DNA of 64,000 bases, from positions 42,116,107 to 42,180,106 of the forward strand of contig OW121846.1 of NCBI GenBank assembly GCA_933228895.1, read 5' to 3'. The notes beneath the pieces were generated by a model. The model saw only the letters and a list, made by a program, of their open reading frames with translations. It did no database searches and was not told where the DNA came from. The position numbers and the translations under genes are program-made. Positions 10,760 to 22,785 of this stretch are shown piece after piece. The stretch is from Platycnemis pennipes (Eukaryota; Arthropoda; Insecta; Odonata; Platycnemididae). Each line of letters begins with the position of its first letter. The first letter of the stretch is position 1.

Positions 10760-12910
10760 TATCCGAGAGGGTGATTGGAGGGTACTGCTCTCTCTTCACA
10801 CCATTTACTCTCTTTACACGCCCTTTGCACTCTCCTATCTCTCTCGAGAATGTAATTGGGAAGTGTGCGGAACTCTCTTCTCACTCTCTGGCACAACTCT
10901 CTTCACACTTCCTTGTGTATTCCCCAGAGGCAGCTTTTACCGAGCTTTTACCAACGGAAAGTATAGTAAGCGGAGTATATAGTAAGAAAGCATACAGAAA
11001 GTTCCTCCCGTACCTTCCCCTTACCCTCGTCTTACTCTCGTTCGAAGGTGAGAAGAGAGTGTTCACACTTTTTCTCACGCTTCTCGGAGAGCCTACCGCA
11101 CATTCTAGTCTTACTCTCTTACGACGGTGAGGATGTATTCACACTGTTCTCACACACTCTGGTGGAGTTCAGCCAGCACCTTCCGCACACCCTCGTAATA
11201 ATCTTTTGCGAAGGTGAGAAGAAATAGTGCATGCTCTTTTATCACTCTGGCGGAGTGTTCTGGAGGAGAAAAGAGCGGGGTGGCATATTGCCCCCGAAAG
11301 CACAACGAAGTCCGCTCACTGCAACAAAAACAACACCACCATACCAGTTCCGACGCACCAACCTTATTAGAAACAAATTGTCTTAAAAACAGTTCGGTTT
11401 TTAAATACATTTGTTGTCCGTTATTAACTTGTACAACATATTAGTTCGTTTTAGAGCTTCCGACCACAGAGAAGGCAGTGAAATAAGACGCAACTTTTTG
11501 ATTCTATCAGTTTTGTGTATCTTCCCAGAAGTGCTGTCTGTGATTGCCCTACTAGTTGTAAAGTAATTGGAAAAGATTTTATCTGTGATTTTTTTAACGG
11601 CAATGACTAATTTTCCTGAGAGTTCGGACTAGTGGGTGCTTATTAAAGAAAAGGATGTTGATGAAACTAAGGCGGTTCGAGTTTGTGAAGCAAATAAAGT
11701 TTTGTGGGCCAATAGTGCAGCTGTACTAACGAAATTCCACCAAATGAGAGGGACCCGGGGGCTTTCAAAAAACTTGAAGGAATTCCGTGACATCTCAACC
11801 ATCGTTTAGCAGATGGCGCAGCAACGCATGGCCAACTGGGCCAAGAAAGCTGAGAAAATGGACTCTCAGGCATCCAACCCGATCCACTGAGTTAACTGTA
11901 TTTTACTTTTCTCTTGCTCAAGAAGAAACATTTGTGGACTGGCCGAGCCTAGCCTTTCATATACTTCAAAAATTATTTTTGTCCTAAATCACCTTCCTTA
12001 CATCTGTGCCCTTTTTCAGGTGCTGTAAGATGATCGAATTGACTGATACCGTGGAGGGTTGGCAAAATGACGCCGTCGCGACATCCGAGCAGCAGCCAGC
12101 ATTGACTTCTGAGCATTGCAAGTAGTAAATTTCTTACATTTTACCATATCTTTTTCGGGGAGAAATGCTCACTCATGCCTATCCTACCTTTCTTTCTCTT
12201 GGGAAGGATATTTTTGGTGTAGATCTTGTATCAATTCCACCCACATTTTTGGGTTGCAGGAACGAGAGGAATACATTTGGTGTCATAAGTGGGGCACTAT
12301 AAGTGTTGTAAGATAAATAAAAAATGGAAATTGACAGCAGAACTTGAGTTCATATGGTCTGTCCAATCACTTCATCATAGATGCGCCCCCACCTAAAAAG
12401 CATACGTTCCTCAGGAGAGTAAGAACACTTTCACACTGAGATGATGCCGCGCTAACCTCATCCCCACGCTCTGCAGAGGGTGAGAAGAGAGTAAGAATAT
12501 GGTGTAGGCCAGCTCGGTGGACGTTAACTTAACTCGCCCGCACACTCCTTGCACAATCTGTAGAGAGTAAGAAGACGGTGTGCGCCCGCTCAGCGGACGT
12601 TAACTTACCTCGCCCGCACGCTCTGTAGAGGGTGAGAAGAGAGTAAGAATACGGTTTAGGCCCGCTCAGCGAACGTTATTTTACCTCAATTTCTGGCAAT
12701 CTTGATTAATAGTTGATTGATAGTTTTACTAATACGCAATTTTACAATCGTTATTTTACCTCGCCTGCACGCTCCTCGCTCAGCCTCGAGAGGGTGAGAC
12801 CAGAGTGTGCTTGTTTCAATTTACTCTTTTCACGCACTCCTGAGAATGTGTATTTATTTCAACTTCACTTTCTCGTGCACATACGCAGGAGAGTGCAGCG
12901 AGCGTGAGAT
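10760..12910 (+). mobile_element. Candidate DNA transposon with subterminal repeats and exon-like interior
   Basis: Both flanks of this segment are rich in variants of ggtgagaagagagt (near 11047, 11213, 12479 and 12629), embedded in ctctctt/gagagt-rich sequence, which suggests subterminal repeats of one element. The middle has an exon-like stretch (about 11630-11890) reading VRVCEANKVLWANSAAVLTKF and MAQQRMANWAKKAEKM, interrupted by a stop. A second open stretch (12022-12126) reads MIELTDTVEGWQND and ends at a stop; it is preceded by a good acceptor (ccctttttcag). I do not recognise the protein. No target duplication or exact ends were found, so the boundaries are guesses. Confidence 0.35.
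12460..12700. repeat. Imperfect tandem repeat, about 75-bp period, ~3 copies
   Basis: Units share cgcacgctctgtagagggtg, agagagtaagaata, gtgtaggcc and gctcagcggacgttaactta followed by cctcgcc, starting near 12463, 12538 and 12613. A shorter fourth echo lies at 12765-12800. It sits in the right flank of the candidate transposon above. Confidence 0.7.
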
Positions 12911-13965
12911 CATCCTGCCCATTTTTACCAGGGAGGTTGTTCATCAGGTTAAGATTTGATAAACACAAAAACTTGATATACACATATCGCTGGAAAAAAG
13001 ACTTAAACTGCTGATACAATTCTACCCAACATGACACGATCTGAAGAAATAAGAAAAATAAGCGCAGAAGAGAAGAGAAATATTAACAGAAGTCAGCTTT
13101 CGACCTCAGGGACACCAGAAATACATGTCTCGCTCGCAACATCCGTGACCATAAAGTAAGTAGATGGCTAGTGATCAGACTCACCCAATCTTGTATCCTC
13201 TTTCCTTTTAGCCGATAACTCCATTCAACGGGCCACCACGCCTTTCTTACCCCTGTAACAAGGAAATATCATCACTGCAGTAATTATAATGGGATGCGAG
13301 CTATTATATACATGTTTCATTGGTCGTGAAATAACTTTGAACGTGATCCGCTAGATCTGGAAACAATTAACTTATAAGGAGGTTCTTAGAGGAGTGGTAG
13401 AAAAATGATCATCATACGCTACGTATAGGTAGCAGTACGCATACGTAGGGTAACATATAGATGTGTACTTAGGTATGTGTCATCTTTTTCATTGTTTTCC
13501 AATCTTACGATTGGTGTACTGCCTTTGGTGCACTGCTATTCTAACTATTGGTGTACATGTGCACATTGCTGCACTTGCTATTGTAACAAGGTCGCACCTT
13601 GTTCGTTTACATTCTGGTACCTACTTCTTTTCCAAATCCTTTCCTTTTTATTTAGCCCACAAACATGTGATTCCATGCCTTCTTCGAGGCATATTTTTTC
13701 TACTCTCCCCTTCATTATATTCTTGGGAAATATATTATGCCTCAAGATACGTTAAATCCAACTGATTCGTACTCGACCATGCAGTTCACCAAATAGACTT
13801 TCATCCTCAGCGCTGCTAGTTCTCTTCATTTCTCGTTCCATTCGTCTATATCATCTTACGCATCCTAAGCCAGCACCACAGCTCGAACGATTCTAAAACA
13901 TTTTGGTCAGATTACTACGTGCTTGAAACCAAAAGTAATATTAGTGCGTAATAAAGAAAAACCTC
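12911..13965. other. No recognisable gene
   Basis: Two overlapping open frames at 13463-13765 (+) encode Cys/Leu/Phe-rich proteins of low-complexity T-rich origin, with no signal or domain I can defend. Confidence 0.4.
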
Positions 13966-13969
13966 GAGA

Positions 13970-14460
13970 TTGATGCATCTGCATCTACATAATACCCTGA
14001 AAACCACCATAAAGGCGTGCGGTAGAGGGATATTCACATTAAATATGCATCACATAGAATGCATAAAGGATTAGTAATAAGATTCTAGTCCAAACTTCAC
14101 AATTTCAAAAAGCTAAAAATCACTAAGCAGGCATGCAAAAACATGCTGCTAGTTGGGTTAGCTAAAAGTCCTTACACAAACATGTAACAAACATGTCCTA
14201 TGCTTTCATGGATACTCTCGTGTTAATGCTATTTGATATATTTACAGCTACTCAAATTCCTAATTGTACAAGGAAAGAAGGACATTTTTAATTGGTCAGT
14301 TCGGCAATCGATTTCTCTAATTTTGTGATAATGGTCCAGTCTACCACAGTAAGTTGGAGTATGCAAAATATTTTCAACCTCATCATTGAAAATGTTATCT
14401 TGGAGTATATTTAAGAGATGAAGTTTAAATTTCAACCTACGATCTGACACTCACTAGGCA
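13970..14460 (-). mobile_element. CR1/Jockey-type LINE 3' end with ORF2 C-terminus
   Basis: On the minus strand an open frame (14450-14229) encodes RRLKFKLHLL ... RLDHYHKIREIDC ... LKMSFFPCTIRNL, the last part of a CR1/Jockey-group ORF2. It is followed by a 3' untranslated end whose plus-strand text is gcatctgcatctacataataccctg with gtgcggtagagggatattcac. The (atctac)n-like terminus is the microsatellite-like tail. This copy joins the coding end and the tail seen separately elsewhere. 5'-truncated. Confidence 0.7.
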
Positions 14461-14529
14461 TGTGCTAATTAATGACTTGGCCATGGGAATGAACATTTTA
14501 TTTACGATAGGACAGCAGAAATACGACGT

Positions 14530-15060
14530 CACCATAATTTTTGGGACGGCACAGTCCGCGGAGTAACTGCACCCCAGGGGGGAGTGCTCGAGGTGGTTAC
14601 TCGGCAGGGGTGCGGCGCGGGGCGAGGCGCCCGGGGCGGAAGCCTACGCCTCACACCAGGGGCGGCGGGACCGAGATGAGGGCCGAGCGGACCAGCATTG
14701 ATCGCGACATAGTTTTCCGTAGATCGCATCGTTACTTACGACTTGCCCGGAACCCCTGAAGATTCCGTCGCCCGGCTTGTTCCTTATATCGGTGCTGGAG
14801 GCGGGGGTGGAGGTGGTCTGTCTGCGAGGCGAAGAGGTGGAAGAGTTTGAGTTGGGAGGGAGCGGAGGATTGCGAGGCATGAAAGGAGAGGGCACTCTCC
14901 AGGAAGACCGACCCTTACCCTCTCCTTCGCTCTCAACAACCCCCCTTCCGCCCCCCACCCCGCACCCCCACTGTTGCAATCGACGTTTCGAAGTGAGAAT
15001 AGACTCCTTTTTTTCATTACCACCCCCCAAGATTTGGATCGAAGACAACGTCTGAGCGTC
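14530..15060. promoter_or_regulatory. GC-rich island
   Basis: High-GC block with many CpGs (gcggcgcggggcgaggcgcc around 14613). It is G-rich on the plus strand to about 14880, then C-rich (ccccccttccgccccccaccc around 14940). Open frames on both strands lack domains and are composition artefacts. Together with the CGATA cluster immediately downstream it looks like a promoter or boundary region. No exon is identifiable. Confidence 0.35.
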
Positions 15061-15084
15061 GCGTACGCCACCACTTCCGGCTAA

Positions 15085-15320
15085 ACCTACTCGATATTCG
15101 CATCCGGATATCGACGAGAGATATCGAATGAGGACCGCAAAAATGTCGATGAATCAATCGAGTGATATAAAGTCGCAGTATCAAAAAAGGGTAGGCCATA
15201 TCACTTCATGTCACTTACCACGCAAGTCGCGTGGTGCAGCATATCACCGCACGATATCGCACGGCCCGACGATTCTATATCGCTTTTCGATATCGCGCAA
15301 GTTCCATTTATCGCACCCAA
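15085..15320. promoter_or_regulatory. Dense cluster of CGATA/TATCG motifs
   Basis: About nine CGATA or TATCG words occur within ~235 bases (for example tactcgatattcg, gatatcgacgag, gatatcgaatg, cacgatatcgcac, ctatatcgc, ttcgatatcgcgc, tttatcgca). Random sequence would give well under one. Clusters of CGATA are the recognition pattern of BEAF-32-type boundary factors and overlap DREF sites in Drosophila; assignment here is inference. A decayed simple repeat is the alternative. Confidence 0.4.
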
Positions 15321-15429
15321 TATGATGCAAAATCGCAAACCCCTACTTTCGGATGTCCTTTGCTTCCGTGACGCCCAAATGACGGGGGTTGGGCTTGGTG
15401 CGAGTGACAGTGGCAGCCATTCATTGTAA

Positions 15430-15870
15430 TAGTGTTAGACTGGGAAGGATAGCAGTGCACTACTGTAGCCGTTCCTTTTTTCTGTAGCTATAGCGCGCTA
15501 CAATTTTTTGGAGTAGATGTAAATGTAGCAGTAATGTAAAAAGTTCAGTAGCTTGATGATTTAAATTTTAAGTCACAATTGCTGCTGAAAATTAGTAAAA
15601 GTTAAAAAGATCAGGGAAAGTCACCTGACGATGCTGTAATACAGTGAAACCCGGGTCGTAGTAAAATTTATTTTTGTGGATTTGGTTCGTGTTTTTTCTT
15701 TCTGTGTTATCATGTTTCGCTTCCACCCCATATCGCCTGAATCTTCAAAATTTTCGTAGTTTAGCTGGTACATTTTTTCAGTTTTCAGCGAACAGAGTAA
15801 CTGCTACTCTTTTGGCAAAGTAGCTAAAAAGTAGCTAGCTACCAATTGTTTTGTAGTTGACCTATTCCTG
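15430..15870. mobile_element. Possible non-autonomous hAT-like element
   Basis: The ends are rich in gtagc/gctac words in opposite orientations: cactactgtagcc, ctgtagctatagcgcgctac on the left; actgctactcttttggcaaagtagc, aagtagctagctacc on the right. The interior is AT-rich and non-coding. This is a common look for hAT-type MITEs, but exact termini and a target duplication could not be set. Confidence 0.3.
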
Positions 15871-16194
15871 GTGCTAGAGATTTGTGGGTAGTAAATGGAA
15901 AGCTGAGACAATTTGCATCGCATAAGTTAGGTGAGTAGCTGGGCACAGTCTCAATTTTAATTTTAGGGGATCTGGAATTCGAAAAACATTATGTATTAGC
16001 ACCCAAAGCCGAGTATTTTACACCCCAGGCTTCTGTCTTGTTGATATTCTCGCTAGGGAAATAGAACATTGGGTTCTATGGGCATTAAAAATTCCAACTT
16101 TGGAAACTAAACATAACTATTCATTTAAGTCAAGAATGAAAACTATGAAATGAAGATATGTCACAATACGACTACAGAAATGGCACTTTTGAGA
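15871..16194. other. No feature seen
   Basis: AT-rich sequence without a coding frame or repeat that I can identify. Confidence 0.4.
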
Positions 16195-16745
16195 AAAGTA
16201 CATTTTTAAATTGGAAGGGAGCTGGTAAAGGTGGAGTGACTTTTACTACCTTGGTAGTATGCTGGAGGAGAAGAAGTTTAGAAGCGGATAAGCTTGAGAG
16301 AAAATCGCGTTCGTGAATGAGGTGTTTCTTCGTGCAGGAGAACTTATGACAAGGTCGTTGAGTGAGGTCACAAAGAAAAGAAGGTAAAAAGTCTAATTTG
16401 AAGCTAGGCTTAGCATGGCGGCAAAACATGGGCTGCGAGGAAAGAGGGTAAAAATAAATTGTCAGCTCAAGAGATATGGGTACGGAGAATGATGGGTAAG
16501 GTAAGAAGAGTTTACAGGAAGACAAACGAGGAAGTATTGCTAATAGAGATGGTGGAGGAGAATGGGGAGACGGTTGAAGAAATCACATGAAGACGGAGAA
16601 AGTGGATGGAAGGAGTAATAAGGAGACAGGGTGTTTTAAAGGACGTGTGAAATGGAAGGGGCAAGGTGGTATAGGGAGGAGAAGAAAGGATAAAGGTAAG
16701 AGGTGTGCGGAAATGAAGGGTTACTATTATCATGTCTACTATTAT
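16195..16745 (+). pseudogene. Decayed LINE RT C-terminus
   Basis: The plus strand, read across frames, gives FYYLGSMLEE, REEFTGRQTRKY/RKTNEEVL, MVEENGETVEEI, RRRKWMEGVIRRQG and VLKDV. This matches the YLGS..., KTNEEVL..., GHVIRR..., L.DV order at the end of RTE-like ORF2 proteins. The long minus-strand open frames here (16172-16525, 16512-16748) are shadows of this purine-rich strand. Many stops; dead. Same subfamily as 1330-1700 by block wording. Confidence 0.55.
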
Positions 16746-17284
16746 CATACGAAAGACAGGAGTCGTGGGGAGAATTTATTATCCTTCAAAACCTCCTTTA
16801 ATTGATAGAAAAATGATAATAGCAATATTTAATTTGGAGGATACGGTACCTGAAGTCATTTACACCGGTATCGCTGTACACTAGCTATAGGGTGGATTTT
16901 TACGAAATGGGGCGCAGACAGATGGAAGCCAGATTTAAAAATATGGTAACTATAAAGGCTTTAGGAAGTGGCAAGGCTTCAGGAACATTTGAATACGCGA
17001 TATCCAGCGACCCGCTGCAAGGGCGTTGGGCAGGAGCTCATGGAGACAGGAATGAGAGAAACCTTGTGTAGCAACAGAGCTGCTCTCCCCAAACAGCGTC
17101 AGGGAGCCCTTTCCTTCCATTCCATGACCAGAGTAAATCTGAAGTTTGCTTAAAGCAACACTCCATTAGCGAATGAAATACTTTTTAAAATTCTCAGACA
17201 AAGCTTGAAATCAATGCTGACCTCTATGCAGAGCTCTATCACTACCTATCCGTAATAGAGCTCTGCATATCCAATAATAAGATA
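16746..17284. other. No gene; hairpin at 17226-17268
   Basis: The only structure is a perfect 14-base inverted repeat atgcagagctctat / atagagctctgcat (17226-17239 and 17255-17268) with a 15-base spacer. Confidence 0.55.
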
Positions 17285-17580
17285 AGCACTATCCGTGCCC
17301 CAAAGGTCGATATAGATGTTGTTGTCATAGGATGAAACCAACTAGAACGTGAATTTGATGTATTAGGCGTCACAATCACAGCAGATATGTCGTGGAGGAA
17401 ACACATGAGGGAAATCAATTTGAATTAACAAGAGTGCGCAGGTAAATGCGATGAGAAGGAATAAGAGAATGATCCTACTTGTCCCTCGTCAGGCCTCATT
17501 TAGAATATGGCGCCAGAATATGGGATCCATGCGAGGAAGGTTTGATCAAGTGGTTAGAACTTGTGCTCAAGTTGTAATTA
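17285..17580 (+). pseudogene. CR1/Jockey-type LINE RT remnant
   Basis: Plus strand reads (L)GVTITADMSWRKHMREI, then with frame changes the equivalents of VRPHLEYGARIWDPCEEGLIK. These are the post-catalytic RT block (YLGV.I..DLSW..HI) and the RPHLEYA..VWDP block of CR1/Jockey ORF2. Degenerate and truncated at both ends. Confidence 0.65.
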
Positions 17581-19246
17581 CTTTATTTCAAACAAGAACT
17601 TGTGTTTGATCATGCAATTAGAAGGGTCATAATAATAATTGTGTTACTGCAAGAAATGGTGCAAGAGTTACAAGAAATAATGAACGGAACCAGGTGTGGA
17701 ATCACGGATGCATCTTTCGCGTTATCGCAATATTTATCGTTAACGCTTACCCCTAGAGTAGCGCAGGGTTTACAATAAACGTCTATAAAATTCGCTCCAC
17801 TGATTTTGATAAGCGATTTGAAGTGCTGTGCGAAAAATGAGGAACGGAGATTACGTTCCCTCTGACATAAGTTAAATCAAAAAATCTACCGCTCGCCTTA
17901 TGAAGATCCATGATCGAGGCCCCGGATGCAAGGCGGAATTAACTTAAGCGATTATTCATATTGTTCGACTTCCACCAGCAATCCATGAGTTTCCGAGGAG
18001 GAATCTGTGACGTGTGAAACATCTATAAACAAAAATTATGATGTAGTGAAGTAAGATTCTTATATTTATTTTCGTTTTATTTTACATAGAGTAACGAATG
18101 TGCTTGGCTTTCTCTCCGGACTGAAATTTTGTCGGCGATTCCGATGCATCTCGCAGTGTCAGTCATTTGGAAGCATTTTTATACCTATATTTTTATAGCT
18201 AGTGGATTATTCCGAGAGGTAGATTCAATTTAACCCGGCGGGTTTGTTTATATATTGACCCGCGATGGGGTGGTGGCGCTAGCGTATGGAATCATTAGAG
18301 ACACAGTATTGTCCCAAAACCTCTTGGAATCGTGAACTATGGGCTCACTGGCCTGGTTAGTCGGGAAATCGGGAAAATTTCCTTAGAGTTCTAACCTTGA
18401 ATCAGAATATTGTGTTAAGTGTAAATTCACTAGAGCAATATCTATTCTGGCATCAAAGCATGCGGACGTCGAAATTAACGTTTTTTAATCTATTGACCTT
18501 TGCATGTGGGTATTATACTGCTACCCTAAGGTAAGAAATGAGATTAAAATGAGGCAACATATTATATCACTAGCAAAAGAGAAAAGATTATAAACGCACT
18601 ACTAAACTTGACTAACTTCTATGTAATTTTAATAAAATTTTCCCCATCATGCACATTTTACACAAAGTGAAGTTAGTGTTTTCATATCGAGCTATAAATG
18701 CTTCATGTTTCTTGAACATTTATAATAAAAATGACAAATAAAACCTAATTCAAGTATTTTTGCAATATTAAGTTAGCAATAATTTCCTTGTCTTTCTAAA
18801 GCCTAAGGTTTAACAATAAATATTTAAATTAGAGTTCAGTATTGATGTTACGTTTCATACATGTAGAAATTCACTATACTACAATGTTAGGTTGAATAAG
18901 GATCATGCCACTTTCACTGTTTATATTTTGAGAAATCTGAAATTTAACAGAAATCTAGCCAAGACGATATTGTAGAGCGAGGCCCATTTAGCGCTGAGGG
19001 CACTATGTTAGTACTATTCATGAAACTCCAGTTGACCTCCATTTAGGAATTTGTATTTAACCTAATCTTGCAGCAGCCTTTTACATGTGGTAGTGTTAAC
19101 CTTGATCACTACATTTACATGTTAAAACTGTGGTCAAAGATAATAAAGTGTGTGTGGAATGTATGTACATACATAGCGACGTTTCCTTTCCTTGCGCCAG
19201 CCTTTTACGTGTGGTAGTGTCTAAAAACCTCTGAGAAGCAGAGTCT
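17581..19246. other. AT-rich intergenic DNA, no gene seen
   Basis: No open frame above 60 codons occurs and no repeat family member is recognised. A partial echo (gccttttacgtgtggtagtgt near 19198 and gccttttacatgtggtagtgtt near 19076) indicates a short local duplication about 122 bases apart. Confidence 0.5.
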
Positions 19247-19283
19247 TGAAAGAGTAAGAATCTCTCCGATTCTTACTCTTTCA
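19247..19283. repeat. Perfect 16-bp inverted repeat, 5-base loop
   Basis: tgaaagagtaagaatc (19247-19262) pairs with gattcttactctttca (19268-19283) around tctcc. It has no T-run after the stem and no neighbouring gene, so a structural or insertional origin is more likely than a terminator. Confidence 0.8.
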
Positions 19284-20094
19284 GTACTGAATTTATGCGT
19301 AGTAACATTTACTGTTACAGCTACTATTACATATGCTTAGGAGAAATTAAATAAAAATATCACACAAAGATTCTCAAGAATTCTTTGATTTTTCATTTCT
19401 TGATTCTCTATTCTTTCGAACTGTCGGGAAATCGTAAACCCTATATAGGGAGTTGGGAACGGGGTATAAGTGTGGATGAAAGAAAGTCGACTTCCACGAC
19501 CGCTTACTGAGAACGAAAAGGACCGTGTTTTCTCACTTGAAGGGCTGAGTGCAACATTCCAAGTGCTCTCCATACGGAATGCAGAGGGTAGACCGAGATT
19601 CCCCGGAAAAACATTTACGCTGGATTGAACCGTGAATAAGGCACAGAGAAAGAGAAAGCTGAGAGAAAAATAGGGCTGATTGCCATTACGAAGATGTGAA
19701 ATAGAAATATAAAACTGAATAGTAACATTGTTTGTGAGAGCATAAAGATAATATTTTGGAGCTTTTTAGTCTACTAGTTAGTATAGAGAGTATGTAGTCA
19801 ATAGTTAGCGATAGAAACTCTTCTTTTTCCGAATTAATAAAGAAGAAATAAAATTGCAAGGGTCGTGGTATTAGGGGTGATAAACAATTAGGATAGTTAC
19901 AGTATTATTTAGGTGCAAGGTATTCACTGACGACACAGGAACTATAATGTGAAGATCAAGTGTTTTATTGCTTTAAATATCCCACAAGTTACGTATGCAA
20001 CCATCAGTATTTAGACCTGATTTTTTGTACCTACCCCACATGATGATAGTTGGAAAATAGAAGTCTTAACAATCATAAATAGAATAAGTAGCGA
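19284..20094. other. No recognisable gene
   Basis: A minus-strand frame at 19337-19573 has no domain; the rest is AT-rich. Confidence 0.4.
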
Positions 20095-20605
20095 TGGGCA
20101 AAGCAAGAAGGATATAATAAAATAATCCAGGCGAAGTGGACACTTCAACAAAAGAAGAATCTATCTGCAGCTGGAAATAAAACCCTGAAAGTAAGGACAC
20201 AATTTTGCATGTTTCTTCATGGCAGTGAGGCCTAAATGATAACAGCAGTAGCGAAGTCAAAACTTGAAGCATTCAAAACTCTGTGTAACAGAAGAATGGT
20301 AAAGATCAAATGGATAGACTGAGTGACAAACGAAGGGTTCCTAAGAAGAATGGATGTAAGCCTTAAATAAATGACGTGACAACTTAATCGGCCGGATTTT
20401 GAGACGTGTTTGCCTAATGAAAACAATCGTCGAGGGACAAGTGAATGGGAAGCATGGAAACGGAAGGCCTCGCATGATATAAACGGAACAAGTATTGAAG
20501 GATGTGAAAGAGAAGAGTTATGCAAATGTAAAGATGTTAGCTGATAAGAGAATCGAGTGAAGAGCTAAGTCATACCAATCTTAGGATTTTTGACCCTTGA
20601 TTATG
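20095..20605 (+). pseudogene. Decayed RTE/BovB-like LINE, ORF2 C-terminus
   Basis: The plus strand reads KKNLSAAGN, MFLHGSEA, KLEAFKTLCNRRMVKIKWID, VTNEGFLRRM and NRRGTSEWEAWK. This lines up block for block with the better-preserved minus-strand copy at 7105-7645. In-frame stops (for example after GSEA and after KWID) and frame changes show it is old. It ends near gacccttgattatgat, the worn form of the (GAT)n tail. Open frames on the opposite strand here are shadows. Confidence 0.75.
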
Positions 20606-22199
20606 ATATTCAAGAAGGTGCTTAGCAGTTAGTACATGCTTAGAAACCTTCAGTTTTTCGCTCCTCGGTTTCCGCGGTGCTGGGATAACGATCTCAGAAT
20701 TTTTCCGGGTTTTCTGGCGCGTGTGCTGGCGCTACTGACACTGGCTGCTGGCGTCAGAAAGCCCTCGTTATTTAAACGCGACAGCATCAGCTTTCCGAGA
20801 CCTTTGACCTGAAAACGCTAGCAGGGCAGCAAAAAAAACTATAGTTAGCAATACACGCAGTGGAAAACCCGGAAAAATGTGGAAAACATGTATTTTAATT
20901 GCATGCACTCACTGCACGTTTGGTATGAGTCAGCGCGTGCCACACATGTGGCTTGCACGATACTCAGTAGTTGTTGATGAACTGAACCAAGGGCCTTGGA
21001 TTTGAAAGCCAGTATTTCTCCCCACCAATTCGGTCTTCCGTTGCACGGCCACTACTTGCGTCCATGTTGAAACAAACGGATGCGTACCGCGTACACGAGG
21101 AAGTGGCCTGAGTTGCGCGACTTCAAACCAGTCGGCGTTGACTGTTCCGATGATTTATGGAGGCCCGCAGCGAAAACGCTACTTTGAAGCGATCGAGGGC
21201 AACATCACGGATCGTCGTTACGCGCACTCGCGTTATCGTTACATTCGGACGACGTGAAATACGGCTGCATTGAAACCGACGCTGCCGTGATTGAAATTCC
21301 GCGTGGGCCTTCAAATCGCTCTCTTCGTCATTATCGTGGAGCGAGTCGGAAATGCCGTGACTGATGCGGCAAGCTTTGGGTGGGGTTCGCATTTTAGATC
21401 TACGTTTACTGAATGCCATGCAAACTACCTCTATGGTGTGTGGTAGGAGGTGAAAACTCACCAAACATGCATTGGGTTCATGCACTAATACATACACTTA
21501 ACCTATAAGAGAAGTGTGTCAGCCATCTATAAACCAAACGGCTGATATGTGCGAATGAATTCGTGGATTTAACTCGCTGTAAACCATTTGTTTGATTGTT
21601 TCAAATTTTAGCTGACAAATCGGTGCTCAGTCATGCAGTTTACATGTGTCAGAGGAGTTAATTACTCTTTCAGGCGCAATGTAGAATACAATAGCAACAT
21701 TACAGCTACTGTTATTACGTTTCTTGTAAACATGTCTCATTATACTCGAAAAGAATTATTTTTTTTAATTACAGGAAAGACAGCCTCCTTAATCTTGATT
21801 TACAAATGAAATCACGAGAAATATGTGGGTGCCCTCAGCAAATTTATCAAAACATCGGCTAACAGATCATCTACAAGATCCTAATTTTGATCTTATAACG
21901 TTTCCAATCTTCCAGGTCTTTTAATAAGCCTGAGACATAGATCCGGAAAGTAATGCGTTTTTGCGAAAGAGGATTATTTCGTCTCGTACTGACTGAAAGG
22001 GATAGATGAGTAGCTGTTTTCCCTTCAAATCAGCAAGCCTATTTAGTATCCACTATATTGGAAATGTTGAAATTAGAATCATTTGTCGATTACTTTTTTT
22101 CAATTATTACCTGAGTGGACCAGTGCTTTTCGTAGTTTAATATCAACGTTCATACATCGCTACTTGAGAGATAGCAATATACATTAGCAATATGTCTCA
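20606..22199. other. No recognisable gene; LINE tail near 21425-21480
   Basis: 20680-21410 is moderately GC-rich, and a 124-codon minus-strand frame (21123-21497) is open there with no recognisable domain. Its first part overlaps a LINE 3'-end signature (gtgtgtggtaggaggtgaa, accaaacatgcat), which argues against a real gene start. The remainder is AT-rich. Confidence 0.4.
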
Positions 22200-22785
22200 C
22201 AAGACTGAAATTATTCGGTGGACGAAGATTTATGTATTTAAGTAAAGGCAGCATTACGTAAGGAAATTGAATACAGTAGTTAAAAATAGTAAGCTCCGTC
22301 TTTTTTCCGATGATGCAGTAGTGGGTAGGAAAATTAGGAACAAAGATACGTCAGTCTTTAGCAATGAATTGAGATGCAATTGATGATTAGGTGTTACTTG
22401 GCAGCTAGAATTGAATTTGAAGAAATGCACGGTGATAATCTTTTGGAAAAAGAGTATCTTACCCCGAAATAATGATTACATCAAACAAATAATTCTAACC
22501 TAGAATCTATTAAATACTTAGGCGTCACTACCACTGAAAATATGGGGGAAATAAATCTGGGAAACGACAAGTGTAGCAAACTGTATATTAGGATTCGTAA
22601 AAGGATTCTAGGCAAATGAGAGAGTACGAGAAAGATGCTATTTACACTTGTCAGGCTTCATTTAGAATATGCTGCTAGTATATGTAATCTGTACGAGGAA
22701 ATTGTGATAATGGAACTAGAGGGTGTGCAAAGGTGAGAGGAGAGGAGATTTTTCAAAGGCCGCTATTTTAATTCTGCATTTACAT
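22200..22785 (+). pseudogene. CR1/Jockey-type LINE RT remnant (plus strand)
   Basis: The plus strand reads LRLFSDDAVVGRKI (the catalytic Y/F-x-D-D block of RT), LELNLKKC, YLGVTTTEN, LVRLHLEYAASICN and LEGVQR, in the correct ORF2 order. Stops and shifts are present. It ends abruptly near 22785, where a second copy in the opposite orientation begins. Confidence 0.72.

Noticed and set aside
16172..16748. 117- and 78-codon minus-strand frames rich in Ser/Leu/Phe
   Set aside because: Shadows of a purine-rich plus-strand LINE remnant that has recognisable RT C-terminal blocks.
19247..19283. Intrinsic terminator-like stem
   Set aside because: There is no following T-run and no adjacent gene, and the sequence is eukaryotic.
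21123..21497. 124-codon minus-strand frame
   Set aside because: Its start lies in a LINE 3'-end signature and the remainder has no domain.
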